A stretch of DNA of 11,159 nt, from assembly GCA_945860335.1 (NCBI GenBank), contig CAMAQW010000045.1:1-11159 (forward strand), read 5' to 3'. Below the pieces are notes generated by a model. The model was not told the origin of the DNA. It did no database searches and was given only the letters and a program-made list of their open reading frames with translations. Shown here piece by piece: positions 1-7,485 of the stretch (position 1 is its first letter; the number at the start of each line of letters is the position of its first letter). The position numbers and the translations under genes were made by a program. Origin of the DNA: Sediminibacterium ginsengisoli (GTDB taxonomy: Bacteria; Bacteroidota; Bacteroidia; Chitinophagales; Chitinophagaceae).

Positions 1-1293
1 AACTGTATCGAAACAGATCCATTTAAAAAAGGTACTGCTTATTTTGTTGGAACAAAATATAAGATGGATGATTATGCACCGTATATTTTTAAAACAGAAG
101 ACTACGGTAAAACTTGGAAAAAAATTACAACGGGCATCAATCCAATGCACTTTACAAGAGCACTTCGTGCTGATCATAAGCGCCCAGGTTTATTGTATGC
201 AGGTACGGAGTTTGGTATGTATATTTCCTTTGATGATGGTGCCAATTGGAAAAAGTTTCAGCTTAATTTACCTGAAACACCCATTACCGATTTAACCATC
301 AAAGAAAATGATTTGATTGTGGCTACTCAGGGTAGGGCATTTTGGATCATTGATGATTTAGGCATTGTTCAACAACACCAAGCAGCTAATTATGCTAAAA
401 ATATCCATGTTTTTGATGCGAACCCAGTGGTAAGATCGGAAGGTGGTGGAAGAAGACGCGGTGGCTTTGGTGGTGGTATGACAGCTAATATGGGTGCTAA
501 TCCTGCGCTTGGTTCTGTTATCCACTATTATTTGAAAGGTGTTACAGACAGCAGCAAATTTTCTGTTACTGTGTTAGATAAGAAAAATAAAGTGATTAGA
601 ACCTTTAGCAAAAATGCAAAAGACCCTCAAGATAAAATTGAGTTCACAGAAGGTATCAATCAGTTTGAGTGGGATATGAATTATCCTGCAGCTGAGCGCC
701 TAGATGGTTTAATTTTATGGAATGGTGGTGTGGGTACCGTTAAAGCGGCTCCTGGAAAATATACAGCACGTTTTATATTCCAAAAAGATACGGTGCTGGT
801 TCCATTTGTAATTAAACCTAATCCAAATTATGCAGCAACAGAAGCAGACCTTGATGATCAAACTGCCTTTTTATTAAGCGTGCGTGATAAGTTCTCTGAA
901 ATTCAAAAAGCCATCAAAGATATTAGAGCAGTGCGTTCTCAAGTAAATGAGTTTACTGCAAAACTAGACGGACAAAAAGAATTAAAAGCCTTTGCCGATT
1001 CGGTGGTTAAAAAAATGACAGCTATCGAAGAAACCTTGTACCAAACAAAAGCAAAGAGTGGCCAAGACGTACTTAACTATCCAATTCGTTTAAATGATAA
1101 AATTGCAGGACTCTTTAATGTGGTAGCAAGTGGTCAAACAGCGCCAAGCAAACAAGCTAAAGAAGCGTTTGCAGATTTAGCAGCACAGTCAGATGTAGCA
1201 TTAAACCGTTTAAAAGCAGTGATGGCTTCTGATGTAAAGGCACTCAATCAAATGATTCACGAAAAAATGGTACCAGTAATTGGTATCAAATAA
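1..1293 (+). CDS. Sortilin/VPS10-like BNR-repeat beta-propeller protein, C-terminal part (5' partial)
   Basis: The frame is open from base 1, so the gene starts upstream; 430 residues to the TAA stop are visible. Asp-box-like motifs, the signature of BNR/sortilin beta-propellers, occur at about residues 32-39 (TEDYGKTW) and 76-83 (SFDDGANW). They are followed by GRAFWIIDD (111-119), which I associate with the large 'VPS10 domain-containing' or 'glycosyl hydrolase' exoproteins of Bacteroidota, usually about 1000 residues long. A Gly/Arg-rich linker (147-160, EGGGRRRGGFGGGM) leads into a domain with a PGKYTARF strand typical of an Ig/FnIII-like module, then a helical, Lys/Ala-rich C-terminus. 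The family is normally exported; the signal peptide would lie outside the window. No catalytic residues can be named and the substrate is unknown. The gene converges on trmD with a 10-base gap. Family call fairly sure, function unknown. Confidence 0.8.
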   Translation, partial: NCIETDPFKKGTAYFVGTKYKMDDYAPYIFKTEDYGKTWKKITTGINPMHFTRALRADHKRPGLLYAGTEFGMYISFDDGANWKKFQLNLPETPITDLTIKENDLIVATQGRAFWIIDDLGIVQQHQAANYAKNIHVFDANPVVRSEGGGRRRGGFGGGMTANMGANPALGSVIHYYLKGVTDSSKFSVTVLDKKNKVIRTFSKNAKDPQDKIEFTEGINQFEWDMNYPAAERLDGLILWNGGVGTVKAAPGKYTARFIFQKDTVLVPFVIKPNPNYAATEADLDDQTAFLLSVRDKFSEIQKAIKDIRAVRSQVNEFTAKLDGQKELKAFADSVVKKMTAIEETLYQTKAKSGQDVLNYPIRLNDKIAGLFNVVASGQTAPSKQAKEAFADLAAQSDVALNRLKAVMASDVKALNQMIHEKMVPVIGIK

Positions 1294-1303
1294 ATAAGAA
1301 AAA

Positions 1304-1981
1304 TTAATCTAACAAATCGGGGCGGCGTGCTTTTGTACGCTGCACCGATTGTTCGTATCTCCAGGCTTCTACTTTTTTAGGATCACCTTGTAAGAGAACA
1401 TCTGGCACTTTATCGCCTCTAAATTCGGCGGGTCTGGTATATACGGGTGGTGCTAATAAATTATCCTGAAAAGAATCTGTTAAGGCCGAGGTTTCGTCAT
1501 TTAATACACCTGGAATTAAACGGCCAATAGCGTCTACAACTACTGCTGCGGCTAGTTCTCCGCCACTAAGCACATAATCACCAATAGAAATTTCTAGTGT
1601 AACGTACTGCTTTCTAATACGTTCATCAATGCCTTTGTAGTGACCACAAATAATTAAAATATTGCCTTTTAATGAGAGTTGATTGGCAGCACTTTGGTTA
1701 AACCTAACACCATCAGGTGTCATAAAAATAATTTCATCGTATGGGGCAGGTGCCGCTAATTCATCAATGGCATTGGCAAGTGTTTCGCATACAATAACCA
1801 TGCCTGCACCTCCGCCATATTGGTAATCATCTATTTGACCATGCTTATTAATAGCCCACTTACGAAGGCTATGTACATTTACCTGCAATAGCCCTTTTTC
1901 CTGCGCACGTTTCATAATGCTGTGTGCAAAAGGGCCTTCTAATAATTCAGGCAGTACCGATAAAATATCAATTTTTAGCAT
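1304..1981 (-). CDS. trmD: tRNA (guanine-N1-)-methyltransferase TrmD
   Basis: TrmD is the SPOUT-class enzyme that methylates N1 of G37 next to the anticodon, using S-adenosylmethionine, and prevents +1 frameshifting. The 225-residue length is normal. The deep-knot AdoMet site is clear: CGHYKGIDER at 112-121 and SIGDYVLSGGE at 132-142. The interdomain stretch PGVLNDETSALTDSF (157-171) follows, then the C-terminal RNA-binding part with YTRPAEFRG and VPDVLLQGDP. The ATG lies 10 bases downstream of the stop of the S4-protein gene, and it is the last gene of the minus-strand run. In many bacteria trmD follows rimM; here rimM is about 8 kb away on the opposite strand. The final codons form a strong potential hairpin (listed separately). 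Identification is secure from sequence. Confidence 0.97.
   Translation of the reverse strand: MLKIDILSVLPELLEGPFAHSIMKRAQEKGLLQVNVHSLRKWAINKHGQIDDYQYGGGAGMVIVCETLANAIDELAAPAPYDEIIFMTPDGVRFNQSAANQLSLKGNILIICGHYKGIDERIRKQYVTLEISIGDYVLSGGELAAAVVVDAIGRLIPGVLNDETSALTDSFQDNLLAPPVYTRPAEFRGDKVPDVLLQGDPKKVEAWRYEQSVQRTKARRPDLLD
1315..1350 (-). other. Long imperfect hairpin spanning the last codons of trmD
   Basis: AATCGG (1315-1320) pairs with CCGATT (1345-1350). After one G/A mismatch, GCGGCGT (1322-1328) pairs with ACGCTGC (1337-1343) with one G-T wobble. A further G-T and C-G pair close a four-base loop (1331-1334). On the minus strand the hairpin is followed by TGTTAGATTAATTTTTC, so the T-run starts about 12 bases after the stem rather than directly. 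It could contribute to 3'-end formation between the two convergent genes, but the bases also encode the conserved TKARRPDLLD end of TrmD, so the structure may be a by-product of coding. Confidence 0.4.
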
Positions 1982-1991
1982 GCTTTATTTT

Positions 1992-2381
1992 TTATTCCAT
2001 AAAACCTTCAATATCCCTGCGTTGTTTTTTAGTAGGTCTTCCTATTTTACTCAAACGTTTACCGGTTTGATAGGTAGCCGCTTCATAAGAAACGCGGTCC
2101 AGTTCTTCGGGCGGTGTTTGATCTTCGTAATGTAAAATAGCCTCACTATACTGTACTCTTTTTTCTAGTAAGCCCGTTACTTTAACCACCCATCTGCGCG
2201 CTTCTGTTTTTACATCGTACACATCACCAAGGTTTACTACTTTGGCTGCTTTTACATTGTCTCCATTACATTTTACTTTACCCTTGCTGCAAGCATCACC
2301 TGCCTGGCTTCTTGTTTTAAACAACCGAATAGCCCAGAGGTATTTATCTATGCGAAGTTTTTCTTTACTTGCTGTTTGCAT
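1992..2381 (-). CDS. S4-domain RNA-binding protein, Hsp15 (HslR) family
   Basis: The 129-residue protein has an N-terminal S4 RNA-binding domain (about 9-58): LRIDKYLWAIRLFKTRSQA begins it, KGKVKCNGDNVKAAKVV gives the characteristic turn, and LGDVYDVK ends it. This is the layout of Hsp15/HslR, which in E. coli binds 50S subunits carrying stalled nascent chains. The basic C-terminal tail, with KIGRPTKKQRRDIE at 112-125, fits an RNA contact and is typical of this group. The ATG lies inside the 3' end of the dipeptidase gene (17-base overlap) and the stop is 10 bases before trmD, so the three are probably co-transcribed. The S4 domain is certain; equivalence to E. coli HslR is inferred, so no symbol is given. 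Confidence 0.88.
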   Translation of the reverse strand: MQTASKEKLRIDKYLWAIRLFKTRSQAGDACSKGKVKCNGDNVKAAKVVNLGDVYDVKTEARRWVVKVTGLLEKRVQYSEAILHYEDQTPPEELDRVSYEAATYQTGKRLSKIGRPTKKQRRDIEGFME

Positions 2382-3738
2382 AAAACTGGTGAAAGTAAGG
2401 AATGGTTTCTATGCCCTTGTAAAAATTGACAATGTCAAATTTTTCGTTGGGGCTATGTAAATTATCGCTGTCTAGTCCAAAGCCCATGAATACAATCTTA
2501 AGGCCCAGTTCTTTTTCAAATAATGCACAAATAGGGATACTACCACCACCTCTTACAGGAATAGGTTCTTTTCCAAATGTTGCAGTAATAGCACTAGCCG
2601 CTGCTTGGTATTCTTTAGAATGGATAGGCGTCATATAAGGCTCGCCACCATGGTGTTCTGCGGCTTTAACGGTTACACCTGCTGGTGCAATAGAAGTAAA
2701 GTAGTTGATTATTTTTTCTGTAATTTTTTGTGACGATTGATTGGGAACCAGTCTACAAGAAATTTTTGCAAATGCCTTAGAAGGTAATACAGTTTTGGCA
2801 CCTTCGCCAGTGTAACCACCCCAAATGCCATTTACTTCAAGGGTAGGTCTAATACCTGTTCTTTCATTACTGCTGTAGCCTTTTTCACCCCATAGTTCTG
2901 TTACGCCTAAATCTTTAGCATACTCGGTAGCATCAAAAGGTGCTTCCGCCATTTTAGCTCTTTCTATGTCTGATGATTCTACTACGTCGTCATAAAAACC
3001 AGGAATGGTAATATGGTTGTTTTCATCGTGGCAAGATGCAATCATTTTAGAAAGCATGGTAATGGGGTTAGCAACAGCGCCACCATATACACCACTATGT
3101 AAATCTCTGTTAGGGCCTGTTACTTCTACCTCAATATAACTTAATCCGCGCACGCCAATATCAATCGATGGATTTTCCATGCTAATCATAGAGGTGTCAC
3201 TAATTAAAATAACGTTTGCTTCTAATAATGCTTTATTGGCTTTTACAAAAGTGGCTAAATTAGGGCTGCCTACTTCTTCTTCACCTTCTATTAAAAATTT
3301 AATATTGGTAGTAAGTGTTCCGGTTTGCACCATGGTTTCAAGGGCTTTTACGTGCATGTAAAATTGTCCTTTATCATCAGCAGAACCACGTGCATAAATT
3401 TTACCATCTTTAATGACAGGGTCAAAAGGTCCGCTGTTCCATAGTTCCAGTGGATCGGCGGGTTGCACATCATAGTGTCCGTAAACAAGCACGGTAGGAA
3501 GTGAAGGGTCAATTATTTTTTCGGCGTATACAATCGGGTGTCCTTCTGTAGGATAAATTGTTGCTGTTGTAGCGCCAGCTTCTACTAAACTTTTTTTAAC
3601 AGCTTCCGCGCAGGTAAGCATGTCATTTTTATTTTCGGTTCTTGCACTTACACTTGGTATGCGCAGTAATGCTAATAATTCTTCTAAAAAACGGTCTTTG
3701 TTTTTTTCTTGATAGTCTTTCCAAACTTGCATATGCAT
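2365..3738 (-). CDS. M20 family metallodipeptidase
   Basis: This is a 457-residue zinc peptidase of the M20 (CNDP/carnosinase-like, DUG1-like) type that hydrolyses dipeptides or short peptides, probably in the cytoplasm since no signal peptide is visible. All metal and catalytic positions are present: H88 with D90 (YGHYDVQP), bridging D121 (GSADDKG), the E153/E154 general base and ligand pair (EGEEEVGS), D181 (ISDT) and H428 (NLHSPNE). H214 (RDLHSGVYGG) lies in the inserted dimerisation domain and contacts substrate across the dimer in this family. RGGGSIP near 396-402 is also typical. A second in-frame ATG two codons in (MQVWKDYQ) is an equally good start. It begins 7 bases after the CDF transporter gene and overlaps the S4-protein gene by 17 bases. 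The natural substrate cannot be read from the sequence. Confidence 0.93.
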   Translation of the reverse strand: MHMQVWKDYQEKNKDRFLEELLALLRIPSVSARTENKNDMLTCAEAVKKSLVEAGATTATIYPTEGHPIVYAEKIIDPSLPTVLVYGHYDVQPADPLELWNSGPFDPVIKDGKIYARGSADDKGQFYMHVKALETMVQTGTLTTNIKFLIEGEEEVGSPNLATFVKANKALLEANVILISDTSMISMENPSIDIGVRGLSYIEVEVTGPNRDLHSGVYGGAVANPITMLSKMIASCHDENNHITIPGFYDDVVESSDIERAKMAEAPFDATEYAKDLGVTELWGEKGYSSNERTGIRPTLEVNGIWGGYTGEGAKTVLPSKAFAKISCRLVPNQSSQKITEKIINYFTSIAPAGVTVKAAEHHGGEPYMTPIHSKEYQAAASAITATFGKEPIPVRGGGSIPICALFEKELGLKIVFMGFGLDSDNLHSPNEKFDIVNFYKGIETIPYFHQFYANSK

Positions 3739-3745
3739 TTAATTT

Positions 3746-4732
3746 CTAGGGTTCTAATTGATGTTTTTTATCTGATACGACGTTTTCGAGGGTCCAAGTT
3801 AGTTTCTTTTCAAATGTCGCCTGTCTTTCGGTACAATTTTTATTACAAATACCACAGCTTATAGATAAACAACCATCGGTATGCACAAAAAGTTCGATAG
3901 CGTCTCCAAAATGTGATTTAATGAGATCCGATAAACTATCTATTTCGCGGTGTGCTTCGTGTACATTTAAAAACCAAGGCACGGTTAAATGGCAATCTAT
4001 ATGGATTAAACTACCATATTTTATGACGCGTAAATTATGTAGATCAATCCAGTTTTCTACTTTGTTTTTATTGAGTACCGCAATAAAATTATTTAATAAA
4101 TCTAGGTCGGCTTCATCCATAATACCTGCAAATGAAGACCTTAGTATTTTGTAGCCGTTGTAAATAATAAGTAGGCTCATGCCCAGCGCAATAATTTTAT
4201 CTATCCAGTATACTTTCCATAAAAGCATAGCCCCAATGCCCGCAACAATGGCAAGGGTAGAGTAGGTGTCTATTTGCAAATGTTTACCACTTGCCTGAAG
4301 TGCTAAGGATTTATTTTTTTTACCAATTTTAATACAAACAGCCCCGGCAAAATAATTAATAACAGCCGTTGCACTCACTAGCCACAAGCCCTTGTCGAGT
4401 GCGTGAAGTGGTTCGGTGCTAAAAAAATTGGTGAGTGTTTCATAAATGATCAAAACACCTGCAGCCACAATTAAAGTACCTTCTGCTGCTGCCGAAATAA
4501 GTTCGGCTTTGCCATGCCCGTATGGATGATCTACATCTTTGGGTTTAGCAGCAACATATAAGCTGTAAAGTCCAATAAATCCGGCCACTACATTTACAAT
4601 ACTTTCTAGTGCGTCTGTTAATACAGAGAGGGAATGCGTGAAAAAATAAGCCACTGTTTTTACAGCTAGAAGCAGTACCCCTATGCTTGTAATAATAATT
4701 TGTACTTTAAAATTCTCTTTGGCTAATTTCAT
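3746..4732 (-). CDS. Cation diffusion facilitator (CDF) family metal transporter
   Basis: This 328-residue inner-membrane protein should export divalent metal ions in exchange for protons. Six hydrophobic segments lie between about 10 and 195, with the family motif HPYGHGKAE at 69-77 in the loop between segments 2 and 3. The TM5 site is intact: H151 and D155 (HLQID). The TM2 site, DxxxD in E. coli FieF/YiiP, aligns here with E43 and N47 (LTDALESIVN), with D40 just before. A cytoplasmic ferredoxin-like domain (about 205-285) follows, then a cysteine cluster C288-x4-C293-x2-C296-x3-C300 that could bind metal. It sits between osmC and the dipeptidase gene and near sodA, suggesting a link to metal/oxidative stress, which is inference. 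Which metal it carries is not certain: the altered TM2 site argues against copying the FieF Zn/Fe assignment. Confidence 0.93.
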   Translation of the reverse strand: MKLAKENFKVQIIITSIGVLLLAVKTVAYFFTHSLSVLTDALESIVNVVAGFIGLYSLYVAAKPKDVDHPYGHGKAELISAAAEGTLIVAAGVLIIYETLTNFFSTEPLHALDKGLWLVSATAVINYFAGAVCIKIGKKNKSLALQASGKHLQIDTYSTLAIVAGIGAMLLWKVYWIDKIIALGMSLLIIYNGYKILRSSFAGIMDEADLDLLNNFIAVLNKNKVENWIDLHNLRVIKYGSLIHIDCHLTVPWFLNVHEAHREIDSLSDLIKSHFGDAIELFVHTDGCLSISCGICNKNCTERQATFEKKLTWTLENVVSDKKHQLEP

Positions 4733-4754
4733 AGCTGCGTTTTTTGAAACCTTT

Positions 4755-5165
4755 TTAAATACGCTCTAGGGTATAATGAATGGGACAGGTTTTTGCAAGC
4801 ATCGCAGATACACCACAATACTTTTCGTGACTTAAACTTACGGCTCTTTTAAATTGATCTAGTTGATTTTCATCAACGTCCGCTTTATAGACCATATGGA
4901 TCACCGAAAATACTTTTGGAATGGTATCGGTTTGTTCGGCAGTAGCTTCGATACTTAATTTTGTAAAAGGTACTTTCATTTTATTGAGTATTTCAACAAC
5001 ATCAATACCACTACAGCCACAAAGCGATGCCAACATTAATTTTTTAGGATTCATGCCTGAATCTAAACTTCCGTTTTCGATAGTGGTGTCTAGTCTTATG
5101 GTTTGACCCGTTTCTGAAATGGCATCAAATGCCAAATGACTCACCCAATTTGTAGTTACTTTCAT
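4755..5165 (-). CDS. OsmC/Ohr family protein (peroxide-stress related)
   Basis: OsmC-fold proteins reduce organic hydroperoxides with a pair of cysteines. From the ATG at 5165 the protein is 136 residues and begins MKVTTNWVSHLAFDA, the usual N-terminus of this family. An upstream ATG at 5195 would add ten residues but lies inside the sodA coding end; the downstream one is preceded by the A/T-rich stretch common before Bacteroidota starts. The first cysteine region is LASLCGCSGIDVVEIL (C49, C51) and the second is HEKYCGVSAML (C117), with C127 after it; C51 and C117 match the usual catalytic pair. It lies 10 bases after sodA, consistent with a shared oxidative-stress role. It resembles the YhfA-like OsmC branch more than Ohr, so the exact substrate is open. 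Confidence 0.88.
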   Translation of the reverse strand: MKVTTNWVSHLAFDAISETGQTIRLDTTIENGSLDSGMNPKKLMLASLCGCSGIDVVEILNKMKVPFTKLSIEATAEQTDTIPKVFSVIHMVYKADVDENQLDQFKRAVSLSHEKYCGVSAMLAKTCPIHYTLERI

Positions 5166-5175
5166 TGTATTTAAT

Positions 5176-5955
5176 TTATTGCATGGCTTTTTCATACCTG
5201 GCTGCTACAAAATCCCAGTTAACCAGGTTACACCAAGCGGTAATATAATCGGCTCTTTTGTTTTGATATTTTAAATAGTATGCGTGTTCCCAAACGTCGA
5301 TACCAAGTAGTGGGAAACCTTTAAACGCACTCACATCCATGAGTGGATTGTCTTGATTGGCTGTAGAACCAATGGCTAATTTTTTATCAGTGCCAACAAC
5401 AAGCCATGCCCATCCACTGCCAAATCTATTTTTTGCAGCGTCTGCAAACTGCGTTTTAAATGCTTCTAATGTTCCAAAGCTATTCTTGATTGCTGCGGCA
5501 AGTATACCCGTAGGAGCCACTGCTGGTGCAGGTTTCATGCAGTTCCAAAAAAGTTCATGGTTGTAATGACCACCTGCATTGTTGCGCATTTTAGTAGAAT
5601 AGCTACTTATTTTTTGTAAAACATCTTCTAGGTTGCCGTTGGTATTTACGTTTTCGGCGGCAGCTGCATCTTGTAGATTTTTTGCATAACTCGCGGCGTG
5701 TTTGCTGTAATGAATTTCCATGGTGAGCGCATCTATAAACGGCTCTAATGCAGTATACGCATAGGGTAATGGAAGTTGCGTAAAGGATGTGCCAACGAGC
5801 GTAGGCGATACTTCACCAGCTAGCATTGATGTTACTTTATGATTGGAGGCAAGTGCGTTTAACTGACTACCCGTTAGTGCCGTTACAACAGCTGCTTTAA
5901 CCGTAGTCCCAATAAAATTTCGTCTAGAATTTTTGCTTGATTCTTGCGCTAACAT
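5176..5955 (-). CDS. sodA: Superoxide dismutase, Mn/Fe family (Mn-type residues), with Tat signal peptide
   Basis: The enzyme converts superoxide to hydrogen peroxide and oxygen. All four metal ligands are visible: H82 (EIHYSKH), H133 (NHELFW), D220 and H224 (GIDVWEHAYYLKYQN). H86 and Y90 match the gateway residues H30 and Y34 of E. coli SodA. Gln201 (ANQDNPL) together with Gly128/Gly129 (NNAGGHYNH) is the Mn-type pattern; Fe enzymes carry the Gln at the other site. Unlike cytoplasmic SODs, it has an N-terminal extension with a twin-arginine motif (SRRNFIG, R11-R12), an Ala/Val/Thr-rich segment and an ALA cleavage site at about 34-36, so export of the folded protein is predicted. The gene is 30 bases after lptF and 10 before osmC, and the gap to lptF holds a perfect palindrome. 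Metal specificity is inferred from residues only, and cambialistic activity is possible. Confidence 0.95.
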   Translation of the reverse strand: MLAQESSKNSRRNFIGTTVKAAVVTALTGSQLNALASNHKVTSMLAGEVSPTLVGTSFTQLPLPYAYTALEPFIDALTMEIHYSKHAASYAKNLQDAAAAENVNTNGNLEDVLQKISSYSTKMRNNAGGHYNHELFWNCMKPAPAVAPTGILAAAIKNSFGTLEAFKTQFADAAKNRFGSGWAWLVVGTDKKLAIGSTANQDNPLMDVSAFKGFPLLGIDVWEHAYYLKYQNKRADYITAWCNLVNWDFVAARYEKAMQ

Positions 5956-5965
5956 GACTTAATAA

Positions 5966-5979
5966 TTTAGGTACCTAAA
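5966..5979. promoter_or_regulatory. 14-base perfect palindrome upstream of sodA (possible operator)
   Basis: TTTAGGTACCTAAA is a perfect palindrome in the 30-base gap between the lptF stop and the sodA start, 11-24 bases before the sodA ATG. Its size and position would suit a dimeric repressor, and a weak -7-like TAACTTTA overlaps its upstream edge. There is no second copy in this window to support a regulon, so the role is speculative. Confidence 0.3.
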
Positions 5980-5985
5980 GTTACT

Positions 5986-7419
5986 TTAAAACTTGCGGGT
6001 ATAGGCACGAATTTTGGTAAACAGCCTGTAGTAATACTCTTGGTTGAAGAGTTGTGCGTCTGCCATTGCTTTTACCACTAAAAAAATGCTGATAGGAAGT
6101 AAAATAAAGGTAGAAAGCCACATACCCATGAGTGGACTTAATTGTGCTGATTTGACAAATTTTTCTCCAAACGTATTAAAGAGGTGAAAAATCACAAAAA
6201 AGATAATGGCAAAAACCAGGGGTGTACCAAGTCCACCTTTTCTAATGATGGAACCTAGTGGTGCACCAATTAAAAAAAGAACGAGACATGCCGCCGATAA
6301 GGTAAACTTTCGGTGCCACTCAATTTGGTGCAATTGTAGTGAGGTTTGACGCTCTTTATAATCAACGGCTAGGTAATTCACATTGTTTTTAATACCCGTT
6401 ACTTGATTGGAAGCGCTTTCGATGCATTCGTTTTGAATCGAATCAGGAATGGCTTCATCAAAGTTTTTGTAATTTTTTTTGATACCCGCTTTGGCAGCAG
6501 CAGTCAATGTCCATCCGGTATCTATACTATAACGTGCAAAACGAATGTAAGGGTTTACTTCTTTTCTGGTTCTTGCCGTGTACATACTATCAACATTGTT
6601 GATAGAGTCGATGGCGGTATTCAGTTGACGTACGCTTAACATTTTAGGGTCATAAAAACTACTGTCACCACTTTTTTTAAGCTGAAAACTTTTTAAGTCA
6701 AATATTTTTTTATACTGTTTAAAACCCATTCGTATAAATTCTGTTTTTGGGGTGCCTCTCACACCTCTCTCTTCGTAACGCCATCCATTTTTTAAAATAA
6801 ATTCTAAATATTTTTTGTCTTTGGTAACGCGCATAATGCCACTTTCGGCAAATAGCATATTGTCTTGTAAACTGTAGTTTTTTTCAAATAAAACGATGTC
6901 ATGAATGACGCTATCGTTTTTTTCTTTTCTACCTAATTTAATAACATAACCATCCAGCTTATCATAAAATACGCCTTCTTTGATGTCGATGGCAGGTTTC
7001 GCAACAATGATATCAAACTTAAGGGTCGCTAGTTTGAGCTGTGTTACAGGAATGATATTATTGGCAAATAAAAAGGCGAGACCACTTAAAAAAATTGTGA
7101 TTACAACAAGTGGGCGCATAAAGCGTACGAGTGGAATGCCAGCAGCTTTTATCGCTACAAGTTCAAACGACTCTCCTAAATTTCCAAATGTCATGATCGA
7201 AGAAAAAAGAAGTGCGAGTGGAAGTGCCACGGGTACCCATGATAAGGTAACAAGGCCAATTAAATAAAGTAGGGTAGGCAGGTCCAATCCTTTACCTACT
7301 AAATCATCGATGTACAACCAAAAAAATTGCATGGTGAGTACAAACAACGAAATTAGAAATGCACCAATAAACGGTCCAATAAAAGAACGAATAATGAGTA
7401 TGTCTAATTTTTTAATCAA
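5986..7419 (-). CDS. LptF/LptG (YjgP/YjgQ) family permease
   Basis: This inner-membrane permease belongs to the LptB2FG ABC complex that extracts lipopolysaccharide for transport to the outer membrane. At 477 residues it has the expected 3+3 layout: membrane segments at about 13-37, 50-78 and 99-123, a large periplasmic domain (about 130-365), and segments at about 372-392, 400-418 and 428-450. The coupling-helix region after TM2 (FGNLGESFELVAIKAAGI, 78-95) and the LIGAPLGSIIRKGGLG motif (383-398) are family hallmarks. LptF and LptG cannot be told apart here, so no symbol is given. The only plausible start is TTG (7417-7419), because the first ATG falls at codon 30, inside TM1. The frame is open upstream to the TAG that ends the START-like gene, so the two genes share a reading frame. 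Promoter sharing with that gene is likely. Confidence 0.92.
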   Translation of the reverse strand: MIKKLDILIIRSFIGPFIGAFLISLFVLTMQFFWLYIDDLVGKGLDLPTLLYLIGLVTLSWVPVALPLALLFSSIMTFGNLGESFELVAIKAAGIPLVRFMRPLVVITIFLSGLAFLFANNIIPVTQLKLATLKFDIIVAKPAIDIKEGVFYDKLDGYVIKLGRKEKNDSVIHDIVLFEKNYSLQDNMLFAESGIMRVTKDKKYLEFILKNGWRYEERGVRGTPKTEFIRMGFKQYKKIFDLKSFQLKKSGDSSFYDPKMLSVRQLNTAIDSINNVDSMYTARTRKEVNPYIRFARYSIDTGWTLTAAAKAGIKKNYKNFDEAIPDSIQNECIESASNQVTGIKNNVNYLAVDYKERQTSLQLHQIEWHRKFTLSAACLVLFLIGAPLGSIIRKGGLGTPLVFAIIFFVIFHLFNTFGEKFVKSAQLSPLMGMWLSTFILLPISIFLVVKAMADAQLFNQEYYYRLFTKIRAYTRKF

Positions 7420-7485
7420 AGCGCTGCAGGATTCTTTTGAAGAAGATAACTTTATGTACGTAGCAGGCGCAGGAAAAATGGAAGC

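Noticed and set aside
6980..7267. 95-codon plus-strand frame opposite lptF
   Set aside because: It overlaps conserved membrane segments of the permease, and its composition reflects their complement; no sign of a real protein.
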